From positions 1,428,001 to 1,492,000 of the forward strand of contig NC_087065.1 of NCBI RefSeq assembly GCF_963678635.1: a stretch of DNA of 64,000 nt. The letters run 5' to 3'. A model generated the notes under the pieces. The model was not told the origin of the DNA. It saw only the letters and a list, made by a program, of their open reading frames with translations, and searched no databases. Position numbers and translations under genes: made by a program. The stretch is from Symsagittifera roscoffensis. Taxonomy: Eukaryota; Xenacoelomorpha; Acoela; Convolutidae. Each line of letters opens with the position of its first letter. The first letter of the stretch is position 1. Positions 26,954 to 40,312 of this stretch are shown piece by piece.

Positions 26954-27761
26954 ACAGCCCCGTAGTCGCCATCACATACTTGTAGGTAAAGAAATACTTT
27001 TAAACCATAAAAATTGGGATAATATCATGAGTGCAATTAATTAATGCAACTGATTAGCTTGCCTCATTTCAATTTGGAACAAAATTGTTGCGTGGGATAA
27101 TTTGCCGCGCATGAAATAAATCGCATTGGACTTTCGGTATTATACTTAAAATCTTCACAGAATTGCACGTTCAGAGCATGGCCAAATTGGCACTTTTTAG
27201 ACCCCCCGAATTTTACAAAAACTGATCGGAGGCAAAATATCTTTTTGCATTTGAACTCAAGGAGTCGATATCTTCATTGGGGTATAAAAAAATTTCGTTT
27301 AAAAATGTTATTTCTATCGGCGAAAATTGACTGAATAAAAAATAAAAAAACAAAGCCGAAAGACAGTTGGAAAAGAAAAATAACTGACTTGTTTTTTTTG
27401 AAAAAATCCAGTTTCGAATTTCAATAAAAAATGCCCTAACAGCTCTTTGAAACTCTAGAACAAATTATGATTGGCAATTTTTGATAAATTAACCCAATTT
27501 GAGAGAAATGGATCAATAAATAAATTTTTTATTCCGCTGGGAAATCTTAAAATCAATATCCATTTAACAAATCAATATCCATTTAACAAAGGAAATCGGA
27601 TGAATTTTAAAAAATTCAAATTACAAAAAATTAAAATTGAGTCTGAATTTCAAGACTTCGTGAAAAACAAAAAAAAATCACCAAGACCTACATAATAATG
27701 TTCAGTGCGTTCCCCGACTCTGAAAAATGGACTTCCGATTTCCAATGGAGTTTTTCAGTAT

Positions 27762-28640
27762 CTAAGTATAAATTGTCACCAATAAGGTAACATGAACATC
27801 TGAGCTGGAGCAACGAAGACGAGCACCGAGAGTTAAATTGAGGTAAAAAGACCAAAGAGATTGATTAGCAATGAACTCTTCTTTTCTGCAACTTATTATT
27901 TGACAATTAAGCAAATCGAAATCGCGTGAAACATAAGCTCGATCTTTTCCTTTCACATCGTATATAATCCTGATTTGTCCTAAGCTGATTTGGAGCGATT
28001 GAGGTCGTCGAAAAAGCGGAGCTCTGGAGATCCTAACATGTTCATTTGATGCCACTCACTGCTCACCAGATCCAGACCTCAAAATCACGTCAGCATCGGC
28101 GGAAGGCATAAGAAAAGGTGAAAAAATCCCAGGGCAAACAAGCCCAAATGCAAGCTGCAGGTGTCTTGTGAATGCTAAAACCGAATAGAAAGCGGTGAAT
28201 CAAAAATCAAGCTACTAATTTTATGGGCCAGTTTCTGGAACGAAAAGAAACTCAGAAGGTGCGACTGGTCTGTTATTGATGACTTCAAAGGTATGATTTT
28301 TGATTGCGAGCAACTTCATTACTAACTGATGTTTTAGCATTTCCATTCGGACGATTGTAAGATTATGCGCAAGTATCTCGAAATAAACTGAACTTGGCTT
28401 CCCTTGTGAATAACAGCTGGTAGCTTATTTCAATTGGCAGAGATTGTCACCCATGCTTCAAAGTAGAATGTCTTGTGCAATCCCGAAGAGTGAGCAACAG
28501 GAGGCCAGACTTTGGGGATGCATCGTATGAAGATGGGAGTGCCCTTGAATAGACGACTTGGATGGCGTCGACAACGTAGTGCCCGCGGTCAAGTACTACC
28601 TTATCATGGACATCAAAAAAACAGAGCTTAGGCATATTCG
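27762..28640 (-). other. Slightly GC-richer stretch, possible coding relic
   Basis: Two minus-strand open stretches (27762-28055, containing DVKGKDRAYVSRDFDLL, and 28447-28635, containing HYVVDAIQVVYSRALPSSYD) look more protein-like than the surroundings. No family is recognisable, no full frame exists and splice sites are not evident. It may be a decayed transposon gene or chance. Confidence 0.25.
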
Positions 28641-29050
28641 ACAGTCATAGTAAAAGAGGCCAATTTGACAAAACTTTTTATTGAAAAAAGACAAGAGAAA
28701 CGAAAAAACATCGTAGAGAAAAACCTTTTTCAAGATTTTTTTTTTGAATTTTTGCAGTTTTTAATCGAAAACTAAATTTACTGGAGTAAAACTAGGTTTT
28801 CACGGCTTAAATTAAGCCCAAATAAGCTATTGAAAGCCTGCACGCTCACCTTCTTAGCTCCAAAATAGACAAAATCAAAATATTAAACTGGTTTTTCTCA
28901 ACACTGAGAAAACTTATTTCAAAATTTTTGACCGTCGTTCAAATCACGACTAAAAGGGCTTTAATATGATATATCCTGTTCGATTATTATTTGTGGTACC
29001 TGAATTGCGTGGAAAACAAGAAGAGAAAAGTAAAACAGACCCGAACAAAG
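28641..29050. repeat. Dispersed repeat, copy 1 (relative at 41340-41890)
   Basis: Shares with 41340-41890 several conserved blocks: caatttgacaaaact-like start, cttcgttcaaatcacgac-like block, aaagggctttaayatgatatatc and atttgtggtacctga. In the second locus the inner block is duplicated in tandem. Confidence 0.55.
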
Positions 29051-29544
29051 AATACTAGCTGAAAAATTGAACTTCTCCCAAGACCATAGCGTTTTCCTCC
29101 TCACAGGTACAAATATTTCCATTAACTTTTTACGATTGAATCCTTTCTTGACGTAGAAAAAAATGCGAATTAGTTAGTTATTTTGTTGTGTTTAGGGATC
29201 AGTTGTGGAGTCGTTTGAGATCGTGGCCTCAGATGACATCGAATGAGATAACTTGTTAGTGTTCTCAACTGCAGAGGCCATAGATTAAAATGATTCAGGA
29301 CACCGCATCTAAATCAGTTGCCAAACCAGCCGTGTGGCATGCAACGATTCGCTTGAGTATTTTAACTGAGTTTTGAAATGACTTGTTTCCAGAATTGTGC
29401 TCATATTGAAGTAAATAACATAACAACAAAAACAGAAAACCATTTTCTATTCCGCTGAGAAAAATTCAAACAATCCAATTGAACTTGCCATTCCGTGACA
29501 CTTATTAACAGATAAATTACAAATAAAAAATCAGCCAATTAGTT

Positions 29545-29800
29545 CAGGGTCGGATTTAGGATTTTCTCGAGAGGCGGTGCCAGATTTTCAAAAATGTTCG
29601 ACCTTTTTTTAAGCCGACCAAATTGATTTTCCGAGCGCTCCCAGAACACTGACAATCCTATTTTGACAAAAAAAATTTGCGGGATAGGCAAATTTCTGAA
29701 AAAACATACAGGTCAAATTTGCCGTTTTTTCGGCGCGCTACCCTTCAAAATGAGTATATATTGGCGGCCGAACATGAATTTCATTAAATAGCTTTGGTCG
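29545..29800. repeat. Truncated copy of the hAT-type MITE
   Basis: Begins CAGGGTCGGATTTAGGATTTTC like the MITE at 1070 and follows it through the gtcgacc..tttccgag block. The opposite terminal repeat is missing. Confidence 0.65.
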
Positions 29801-31808
29801 GTGAAGGTGCGGATTTTTGAAAAGTCGAAATGTTTGGATTTGCATGTTAATTGAATCATTCGTTGAAAAACAAAGCCAATTTCATAAATAGTGATATTAA
29901 AAAAAACAGGAAAAAGCAGTTGAAAAATGTACAGATAACCAGACGCAATCCAAGGATCATTCGCAAAATTAATTATCAGTCAGATATTGCTGGTTTGCTG
30001 CATGCCATGAATTGGAAATAATCAACTCTTGTTATTAGAAGCTACCTACCACGATAACAGCCGATCATTTCAAACTCACCCATGCAGTTGCGCTTCAAGT
30101 TTTATTCAACTTCTAATTACAGCTATTGAACGGTAACAGTCACTGGACGACACACGGCGCCCGCTGCTTTCATCTTTAAGTTATTACAGCCCTCGAACCA
30201 TAACTGAAACCTTCTTGCCAATCCAAATTGAAAACTGCACGTCAAAGGTAAACTTTACAGACGGACTTAGTGGGATTTAACTGCGCAACGAGTGTGTTTG
30301 ATTTAATATCTAGTCTAAGTTTGTGAACAAAAAGTCTTTCATGTTTAATCTAGCGTGGTGTATTCAAGTGAGAGAGTCAGAAGAATTCAATAAATCATGA
30401 CCTAGAAAAATCCTAGGCACAAGTTCCATTGGCTTGACAATCTCAACCTTAATTAATTGTACGTCAGACCAAGTCAAACTATTGTCTCCAATATTACCAA
30501 TATTGTACCCATTCCTCCTGTAGAATCCAAACGATTCAATTGCTAGTCCAAATTAACGTCATTCGCATCTTATTCGAACCTAAGAACGGGAAACCATTTC
30601 TAAGTGCAAACAACTTGAACTGAAAACAGTTTAAGAATTGCACTCCATCTGTCAATCAACTTTGTTCACACAAGTGAAAAAAATCAAACACAAAATTAGG
30701 TTTCCAGTTTTCACCATCTGCAGTAGATGTTTGCAACCGCGTGAAATTGTAAGACATTCGAGCGTAGGAAATAATTCAGACTGAACAAATCAAATTTCTC
30801 TTTGACAACGTTTCATGTCGCAAGATCCATTTTTTCACTCCGCTTATTCTGTAGTGTTCACTCCAATACTAGTGCAGATAAGGAAAACTGGGCCTTCCAA
30901 ACCCGGTTTAAAATTTTAGTTATTGAAACTAAATAATGATTATTTCATAGAAGGTAGCTGAGATCATTCATTTCCTCACGGTCGATGTAAAAATTTAAAC
31001 GAAATTTGAAATGAATGTGGTCCAAAATGGTTCTTAAAATAAAAAATTTTAAAAAAGCTGAACGTGCCTTTGGTTTTTTCATAGTGTAGATGAGTGTGAG
31101 GTGAGCTCAACCACGTTTGATGCCAAAGCAGAAATTGACAGCAGCTTTTTTTGACAGTAATGCTTTCGCAAAAATTCTTCCAACTTGGCTGCATTAATTG
31201 AAAATTAGAGTGACTTTAAATCTACTATGTTTATCCCATAACGCAAAAAGGAAATTCTGGCGAGCTAATCATTCATTATTGTCGGCCAATCATTGTGGTT
31301 ATAAAAACATGGAGGAAAAAAGAGTTATTTTCTTTTTTGCTGAAACACATTTCTGCCTAGACTGTACTTGGCACCAAATCAATACTCTCTCTTTCTTCGC
31401 AAAAATGACTTTGCTGGACTACCTTAGCTGATGTTGGTTCCATGACCGCGCAAAAATCGATGCACCTCTGCCTTGAGTTTGTCTATGCATGCAAATGGCG
31501 AATAGTAGCTGCAGTTAACTTTGCATCCTCCTCCATACCCTGTGAGATTGTTGTGCGTGGTCAAATTCATCAAGTTGTGCGTGGTCAAGAGGCTGGGTTA
31601 AAAATCATCAAACTCCACTTAGATCGATAAATCAATCGGTAGTGCAATTCTCAGGGGCACAGCACGTTTATGCAAATATATCTATTAGCTCCGTTTTTCT
31701 TTATCCGGCCAGCAGAACAAATCTCAAGCCAAATGACCAACAGCTTCCCTCAACAGAAGCAAAGGCGGGGCTGGCGGGCGGATGGGCGGGGCGGAGGAGT
31801 TAAGGAGC

Positions 31809-31824
31809 TGCCCCCCCCCCCCCA
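31809..31824. repeat. Poly-C tract
   Basis: A run of about 15 C residues after a ggcggg-rich stretch. A likely length-variable simple repeat. Confidence 0.8.
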
Positions 31825-32531
31825 CTCGATTATTTACACTGAAGACACAATAGCACTTAGCTTATTGTTATAGGCAACTCACTTCCTTTCACGTTATTAT
31901 GAGGCCCAAGGAAAAAACAGGAGAAACAACAATCGTTGCCACGCCATGTCCAATGCCCTTACTACTATTACGTTGCGCCGAATAAAGGCAACAATAATCC
32001 AAAATCATCGAATCATAAAATAGGACCTAGAAAACTTGGAAATTTCCGGCAGACATTAACTTACTCACTTTTCGTGTTGTATTGACTGACTAACTGTTAT
32101 TGCGCACACTCCAGTTTTGAACAATAGAATCTCAAGTACGATTTTTAGTAACTAGCAACAGAGGAAGGTTTTGAAGGGCCAACAGATTGGCTAATGGTAG
32201 AAATATGCAAGCATTGTTTTTAATTTTTGTGCAAAAGCATCCTAGCAACACAGGCTAACTGGATGTCCGCATCACTTGCGATACCAAACTATATGCCAGT
32301 GGTGTTCAGGCGCAAAAATATAAACTGTCAAAGACTGCAACATGTTTTTTTTGAAACTCCAAATATTTCAAGAGTAGGTACGATTTAGCAATTCTCTTAA
32401 AAGCTCAATTGACAAACTCAAACTAAGCGCAGGGATCTGTGAAAAAATTTCAAAATCGTAGTGTTTTTCAAATGTTTGCAATCAGATAAAAACATGATTT
32501 GAAACAATATACTTGTCATATGCAATAATTT

Positions 32532-32892
32532 ACACAGAGGCAAAGCTGCGCTCCGCAAACACACGCGAGAACACCACAAAAAGCAGCTCTACTAAAAGCA
32601 ATAAAAAAAAAAGGAAATAAGCCTCAATTAAGTAAAAACTCGGCTAACGTCTCGATATCGAACCTGCGATCTACAGACTATGAGTCTCAAACACTAACAA
32701 CTCAGCCACGGACGCTTAATCAATCACAAACACTATCCACAAATAAAGCAGAAACAGATGCTATGCTATTTCTAATGCTATAGTAAAATTTCCAAATAAT
32801 TAAAAACTTCAAAAGAAAACTGTTAATTACGAGTTTTGTTTAAAAAAGAAAGTCCATACTAATACGTTAACGCTCGCTAGTGTAAACATAAG
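32532..32892 (-). repeat. Dispersed repeat with tRNA-like module, copy 3
   Basis: Homologous over its length to 23402-23750. On the minus strand it shows A-box-like GTGGCTGAGTTGTTAG and a better B box (GCAGGTTCGATATC). A further degenerate module with a different head lies at about 33050-33115. Confidence 0.6.
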
Positions 32893-33886
32893 ACTCCATT
32901 TATTGCTTAATTGTTTTGACCAGAAAAAGGAAAAAAACGTTCAAAAAAAATGTCCTGAAATCGTATATCAAAATATCTACATGATAGCAAAATTTCTTGG
33001 AACTCAATTAGCTGCACCAAAACAGGCACACATCAAAAAAAATTACAGGTCTTGACCGGATGCGAACTCTAAGCATTTGTCGTCCCAGGCATGGATCTTA
33101 ACCTGTGAAAATTGAGCAGAATGAGACGCTGAAGTTGAAACATAGCCAACAGAGTCAATGAACAACGTACGTGAACAGAAATAATTAAAGTAATTAATTT
33201 GATTTTCTAAAATGAAACATTGACACTTTTTTGATTATTAACCCAATTTGAGAAAACTATCAATAGGTAAAAATTTTATTTCGCTTTCGAAACTAGAAGT
33301 CGCTCATGTTTGTCGGAAAATTTTAAATTTCGCTGTTCGAAAGTGTTGCCTTCCTTTCAAAGATGACACATAGCCAATCGAAGATTGGAAAAGAGTAATG
33401 AGCGCAAATAAATAAAGTTTTTATTCCGCTGGAAATCTAAAAATTGAATTGCACTTTCGAAACTAGCAATCGTTCACGTTTTTTCGCGCCACATCTGTAG
33501 TAATTAGACTTTTAAGACTTTTCCTGAAAAAAAAAACAATAAAAAATCAGCAAGACCTATATAATACTCTTCACTACGTTCATTACGCTTAACAAAGGAC
33601 ATGAACTGAACTTGAAAAGAAATCAAAAGCCAAACCGCGAAAAAGTAAATTTGAGCCTGAAAAAATCAGAAAAAAAAACCAAAACAATCCTCACGGTCCC
33701 TAAAAATCATTGCTACCATTATAAGAGTTTGAACTACGTTCATCGACTCGCAATAATTCAAGCTATCAAATGATTCAGTGATTAGCGCTAGCTAATGGCA
33801 AGCCCAATTATAAATAGATGATCTTGCTGCATGTAGTAGCTTAGAGGCAGGCTTGGTTATGGTAGTAAAAAAACAAAAGCACTTAC

Positions 33887-33958
33887 TCGAATGTGTCTCA
33901 TGACAGCCAAAATCTCAGCCTTGGTGGCCGGCCGCGGAATGTCTAGACTGCCCACATA
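33887..33958 (-). CDS. NOS1AP: NOS1AP/CAPON homologue, PTB exon YVGSLDIPRP
   Basis: A 72-nt exon (24 codons, phase 0 at both ends). The acceptor TTTTTTCAG lies above 33958 and the donor GTAAGT starts at 33886. It reads YVGSLDIPRPATKAEILAVM and ends MRHIR. YVGS-LD-x-PRP followed by a helix ending M-x-x-IR is the start of the NOS1AP PTB domain. It joins FNAK of the 34269 exon and FEFK of the 2662 exon in frame. Confidence 0.94.
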
Positions 33959-34268
33959 CTGAAAAAACAACAACACAAAAACACTATAAAACAAAAGACA
34001 GAATTGGAAAAAGTACTAAGATGCTTTAATATATTTTTAAGCATTTTTACTTACAGTCTGATGAAAGCAATTGTCAATTGTCGGTAAAAGGGGAGGGGGG
34101 TTTGAAAGATAGATCATACCGCTGACTGATTAATACCAAAGAGTACATGTGAGATTCTTTGCACTTCATTCAAACCCAAAATCCACATCAAATATTATCA
34201 AAAGTGCTATAAAATATTCCTGTAGTGAAGAGCCTTTCATAGTGTAAACTGGGACTGGTGTGAGCTAC

Positions 34269-34760
34269 CTTTGCATTGAAGCGGATTCCCTCGTGGAAGG
34301 CCTCGTCTGTGTAGAGTGGCATGCGCGTGTCACTCTGGTCGTCGCCCATCCCTCTGCCTGTCGTCTGAGACTGGTACTGGCCAATATAGTTGTAGCCAGT
34401 GACAGCAGAGGTGACAACGCTGTTAGCGTAATTACTACTCGCAGAACTCCTCGCCGGAACAACGACACTTGTCGGGTTTGCAGTGCTTGTCGCCGCAGCT
34501 ACGACTGTCGGTGCTGATGACGATAGGGCGACTGTCGAGGCCGCCTGGGAAGTTAGTTTCACCTGAGCTGGAATCGGATTCGAGGGGAGGAGTTTGAATC
34601 TGTGGGGAACTGGGGGCGGCGGTGGCGGGGAAGTCCTCGGGGTTTGTGGCGCCGAAGAGGTAGGGTGTTTCTCCGGCGGCTGTTTACGCACTGGATGAGG
34701 CGGAGATGGCGGAGCAGTTCCGGTGAGAACTGTCTGAAAACAACGTTGAAGCCCTGACAT
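34269..34760 (-). CDS. NOS1AP: NOS1AP/CAPON homologue, Pro/Ser/Thr-rich N-terminal exon
   Basis: The exon ends at donor GTAGCT (from 34268) after codons for MPLYTDEAFHEGIRFNAK, which match the entry into the NOS1AP PTB domain. Before this are about 135 low-complexity residues rich in Pro, Ser, Thr and Ala, with a PPPPPPVP tract and several PxxP motifs that could bind SH3 or WW domains. The upstream boundary is uncertain. Either the ATG at 34760 starts translation (MSGLQRCF...), or a good acceptor (TTGTTTTCAG) places the exon start at 34733 with further exons upstream. As I recall, known NOS1AP proteins have only about 20 residues before the PTB domain, so this N-terminus is unusually long. 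Confidence 0.75.
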
Positions 34761-37700
34761 TTTTCTTCCACTCGAAACAATAAAAAAAACCAAACTTGTA
34801 ATCCTTATCGACTTAGCATAACGCAGCGTCAATAAAATAAAGCCCACTATTTATTTGCATTAATTTATAGCAAAGAAGGTCATTTAAAGCTCCGAATTTG
34901 TGTTGTTAAATTAGGAAACTGTCAAGCTGCCAAATTGTCTCATTCAAAAGCGACAGTTATATTGCCAAGTGCAGAAAGTGTGACAATAAGCAGGTAATGA
35001 TAATATGATGTAACAATGGTAACAATAGATCAGGCCCATTAATAAAACCAAACTGCCACAGTACACGTAAACGTACACGTACAGCCCCCCTCAGTGGACA
35101 CGGTACAATATGTGGCGCTTTTATGGCGAATGAGAGATTTGGACAATCAGTTTTAACAATAGACTGATAGACGAGCACATTAGTGGCATTAATGAAAACA
35201 AACAACAAACATTGGGTGCTGAGGGAGCTGAGGCTGAAGGCGGCATACACAGATTATATGGAGCAAACTCCCAAATAGGTTAGTAGTTGCGTTTGTGTGT
35301 AGCCAATATTTAAGATGGGAGAGGGAGGGAGATAGTTGATGAGGACAAGGGTAACAGAATAGGATAAGAGAGCGCAGCGAGGGTATCACCGCAAAATACC
35401 ACTCAGCATTAGACAGAAGAAGAAGCAGAAGAGCATCATGCCGCCTCTTAATATTTGACCACTACTTTCTGCAGCACAACTAGTACTTAACTGGGGGGTA
35501 CTTTTGAGCTAGAGCCACCCAATTGTTATAACCAGACATCTCAACGAGTTAAGCCGATCAACTAGCAGTTGAAAACCGTTGTCTGTGTCCAAAAAAAAAA
35601 GAAATCTCGACTCCGAAAAAAAGGAAAAAACTTCGCTTTCTCAACATTGAAACTCAATTATGCTTTGACAAAAAATCAAGAAATCCGCTGTGAAAAAAAA
35701 AACATTTAAATTTGGATGGCCTGAACAAACTAGTTCGTTCAATTGAGGACAGTCACTGTGAAAGCGTCACTCCATTCACAATGACGTTGTGGGGTGAAGA
35801 GGGTGAAGTCTTTTTTAGTTCACAGCAGATAACAGACTTCATTTCCATGAACAAACACACTGCCTTCCATTTACGTCAACTTTCGACTGACGTCAAACCA
35901 AAACACAGCCAACACAAAACAGAACAGCGGACCGACGACAGAAAATAACTAGCTCGCCAACTCAGCCAAAAAATGGTCCCTATTGTTTACTAATACTCTC
36001 TCAAACACAGCCCTAGAAAAAGCTATAAATCACTTCTTACGGGCTACCAAATTGCAAATTCCAAACCAAAGCAAAAAGGATTGTTGTGACTTTCAATTTC
36101 AAACTCGATAAATTCTAACCCGGGAAAATAGGGAAAAGGAGAAGGTAATAAAGTACGCAGATGAATGAAGTGCGTATTTTGTAAGGACTGTTGCCTCTAC
36201 AAGTTAAGAGAGGAATAATGACATGCCATCCCACCAGTGTAGGAAGAGGAAGAATCCATTTTGAAGCACAACTCAACCTGTCTGCTATGCAGCCCCACAA
36301 ATGACACTAATTCATGCTTATTAGCAATTAAAGTAGAAGCAAATTCACAATCAGAACAGTCCCCCCCCCCCACACACACAGAGAGAGAAGCACTCTTTTG
36401 TGCTGTGACCGACCACGCAGCTTATTCATTTTATGGCCACATCTCATTTGCATTTTGCTTCCCTCTACTCCCTTCTCATTTTCGACACTCCCCTTCAAGA
36501 TAAACTAACACTAGAACTTATCTGCAATCTTATTCTGTTGCAAGGAGGAAAAGCATGGGCAACACCAACCCACGCCACCCACACGTGTTCTACCAAAAAA
36601 AAAGCAAAACGCTTCCTTAAATTAATTGAAAATGTTGCCCACCCGAATGATTTCTCGTGATTCTGCTGTTTTAAATTCAACGCGAGGCTCACCAATTGTA
36701 TATGACAAAAAAAAATTTTTTTTTTTGCTATTTTCGGTGGGATAATTTCGTCGATAACTTAAAATTAAAGAGCTAATTTAAAGAAAGGGCAAAACTGTTT
36801 TTGAGCGAATAAAAACAGTGAAATGTAACTCAACTGAAACACGGCGAATTGCGTGAAAATCTGGCGAAAAGAATGATTAATTTAAATTGCAAATGAATAA
36901 ATATGGTCAGCTTCTATATTAAAAGGGGTGAAAAAACGTTGTTCAAAATGCCGACCGCTGTTAAAATAGTGAATCAACTCTACATCGCGTGGGGAAAAAG
37001 GGCGAAGAAATGCTTTGAGCCAATAAGACAACAAACCGTCCAAAATCACTTTTGTCAAAGTAGCTTAATTTAAATCCGACTTCTTATCTTGAAAAGCATT
37101 TTTACAATGAGAAATACCACGCTTTATTAAAAAGACCTTAGTGCGTATCCTGGATAAAACGCCAGAAAAAGCGCCTCAAAGCTGGTCATTTCAAAGCCGT
37201 AATTGCTCTGCTAAATTTGGAAGTGGGGCTGTAATATAACAGCATAGAGGGCATTATTATCTTCGCCTATCAGCCCCCTTTCATCAGCACAGCATTCGAC
37301 CAACGGGGAACAGACTAGACTGTACGCATTGGCTGGTGATGCAATACAGATATTCAAAAGGAACCATATTAAGGCAAACCCTTTTTCCAATACACTGCTT
37401 TCTCTTACTTAAATAAATTATACATGTTTAAAGAAGCCTACGGCAGAAGCCAACTGCCACCACTCAGTTTATTCTTGGAGATGTCAAAGGGAATCTGAAC
37501 TTTTTCAAATTAAGAACTCTTCCAAGACAATGAATGCTAACAGTTGATCCAGTAATTCGCAGATTCGTAATTCGCGATTTCGACTTCAAAACACTTATCA
37601 CAAACTACTCAGTCGAAGCTGATCTTCGCACAACCAGCAATACAAAAAAACGACAGACAAAATCAGAGAAATTCATATAAAACAGACAACAGACAGTTGG

Positions 37701-38829
37701 ACAAGCGTCAATCAACTCAGAATATCATAAAAAGAATATCATTGAGTTACAAGAAAAAATATATCTCAACACTAAATCATTTTTTGTGTCACTTTCAAAA
37801 TCGGGCTGAGATTAGAATTTTTTTATTATTATGTATTGCTATCAGGGCGGATTTAGGGGTGGACAACTTGCGATACCACACACACACACACATCATTGCA
37901 ATCTAGCAGATAGAAAATGAAACAAAAGCCACAAATTCGAAAAACAATTAAAACAATTCGAAAAACATGACCACAAAATTTTCAGAAATTTGTCTGGAAT
38001 GATGTTCAATTTAAAAACACAATAAGTGGCGTTAAAAAAGTATTCAGACAGAAAAAACTGATCGGCAACTAAACCGGCAAAAGTTGGATAGACTCCCGTT
38101 GAGCAAAATTGTTTTCAATCGAAAAAATTTTGAAAATTCCGAAAATCTTAAAATTTTTAAGCTCCCCCCTCCGGAAACGAACAAAAACGTAAAATCTATT
38201 TTTCTTTTAAAACAACGCTTGACTAGGTCATTTACTCGATAAAACATAAGCAAAAACAATTGAAGCCAAACAAACCAGCGAAAAAAAATTACGAACTTAG
38301 TAAGTTTACAAATTACAGTAACAAATCACACCTCTTTCAGTTACAATCAAAATTACTCACAACCCAGCAAAAATCCGTAACAAGGCAACTAAGCCAACAA
38401 ACATAAGCAGACACACAACAGGTCGATAATTTTTCGAAACAGAATATTTCCCTTTTGAATAAAAAAACTTCTGGCCTGGTTCGCACACAGGACCTATTTT
38501 ACCACCTCAGGCATAATATTTTTCTCAAAAACCATGTGTGCCTGAAAAGCACAAACCATGCGTGCTGCGGCAACTAAGTCGATAAAACATAATCAAACTA
38601 ACGATAGTCCGAAAAAAAATTTTAAAACGGAATTTTTTGTCTTCGAAAAGTTAAGACATTAATTCTTAAAAGATTTATCAGTATCAACAGTAGACCGATA
38701 GAATTTAAATTTGCACGTGTACGCAAAAAGTCTAGTGATTCAAAAGATTTTATTGAAAAATTTGTAAACACGAAAAATAAGACTAAATTCCAGTTTGATA
38801 ACGCTTACTTATCGCAAGCGTAACTAATT

Positions 38830-39092
38830 TTTAGGAGGGAGCGAGCGCGGAAAAAAACTGTTTTTGGAAAAACAACTTTCCAAAAAAAAGATTAAAAACG
38901 ATATTTTTGGCCTGTTTTTTCAAAATTTTGTCTGCGGCGCAAAAGTTTCGGCCAAAACAGGGTGTTTTTAGTGCTTTGGGCGAGCTCGGAAAATCATTTT
39001 GGTCGACCTAAAAAAGGATCGACAAAACTGTAGATTTTTTTTCATAAAAATCTCACCCCTCCCCCCTCGCGAAAATCCTACATCCGCCCCTG
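38830..39092. repeat. Reverse-oriented copy of the hAT-type MITE
   Basis: Ends in ...gaaaatcctacatccgcccctg, the reverse complement of the MITE's left end, and matches the MITE back through the cggaaaatcattttggtcgacc block. The left limit is approximate. Confidence 0.65.
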
Positions 39093-40221
39093 CTAGAAAC
39101 CGATCACGTTTTCGTGGCCTTTACATTTTTTTCTGTTCAATTGTGGAGTTTGTCTTACTTTTAACAAAGGAAAATAAATCAGAAGTCAATCATGAAAAAT
39201 CAAATTTTAGCGGGAACAGTTTTTAGGACTTTTTTCTCAAAAAAAAATAAAAAATCATCACGGCCTAAATGAGACTTCACTATGTTCATTGTCTTAGGAA
39301 ATAATAGATATCTATGGACCAACTAAAACCCAGGCCTTGAGATATATAGTCATCTCTCTTGGCAACTAAACCACGGCCTTTTGGCTCAAACTACCTTCAT
39401 GCATACTTTATTCAGAGCGACATAGCTAGAAAGTTCTATTTAATCAACGCATGAACTTTGCACTATACTGAAAAAAAAGAACACGTAGTAAGAGAGTAAA
39501 AATTGGATGCTTTTCCAGTTTGCAATTAGATAATATCAAACTTGTAAGCTATTAAAAAATGGACCCCCTCTGTTACTTTCAGTATCTAGAGAAAAAAGAA
39601 CTTAAGAAAGAAGAAAGGAAAGATATTGTTCTAAGACTTATCACAAGTGCTAAAATAGTACAAAATTAATGATTCGACTTAACATAAGTTGGCTGGCCTA
39701 AGCTAGGATTTAAATAGCTCAAAGGCCGACAGCTCCCTCTATGTGGAACCACAACTAGATCTAAGTTTAGCAATAGAGAGAAGCCGGTGGCTCTGCAAGG
39801 AGCACATTGTTGTCGCAATTTTCTAAGTGACACATGAAGATACACACAGCTAATAAAATGCTTTCAAACAGAATCACTGAACGTTTATTTAAGAAAAAAA
39901 GATACAGAATACGAAGACACACCAAGACTAAACACCCAAAAACTGAACACACCAAATGGTCGGAACAATAAACCGCGCCATTAAAATTAAAGACTTTCTC
40001 TTCAAAAACCACGACTTAAAAAGCAAAAAAATGAATTCGCTCTTAAATCAGAAACTAAAACTCTCAATAAGGCTGTCAATAAAACTGAGTTGAAAATAAA
40101 TGAAATTGCAAAAATCACAATATCTTTAAATTATTTCACTGCCTCGAAATTGATCAAATTCAGAATATCAAAATGCTTTCAAAACATATTTAAACTGAAA
40201 GAGGTATCTGAAAAACACAAC

Positions 40222-40312
40222 CCAACACTAGTTTTGTTTTGAACTTATTCCGAAGTCTTTACCAATAAAGACTTCGGAAAAGCTTCAAAAAGAAACTAGT
40301 CTTGTGTTGTTT
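40222..40312. repeat. Nested inverted repeat (palindromic element)
   Basis: The core arms tccgaagtcttt (40249-40260) and aaagacttcgga (40267-40278) are perfect around a 6-nt loop. Outer arms cccaacactagtttt and aaactagtcttgtgttg pair imperfectly. Together they make a 90-bp near-palindrome, as in foldback MITEs. Confidence 0.7.

Larger units (their letters stand above)
24031..27700. other. Intron sequence with decayed repeats
   Basis: Right part of the big NOS1AP intron. Apart from the listed repeats it shows a tRNA-like B-box fragment near 25735-25665 (CCTTGGTTCAAATCTAAC on the minus strand). Between 25900 and 26290 there are several degenerate copies of a caagctattcaagctatgaaa-type motif. 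No supported gene. Confidence 0.5.
29801..33886. other. Intron sequence, no gene seen
   Basis: AT-rich sequence between the MITE fragment and the 33887 exon. It holds the listed repeats and a stretch of minisatellite-like sequence near 31540-31590 (two copies of gttgtgcgtggtcaa). Short frames are chance. Confidence 0.5.

Noticed and set aside
31809-31824. The poly-C tract as part of an RNA virus or regulatory element
   Set aside because: It is an isolated mononucleotide run in noncoding DNA, fully explained as a simple repeat.
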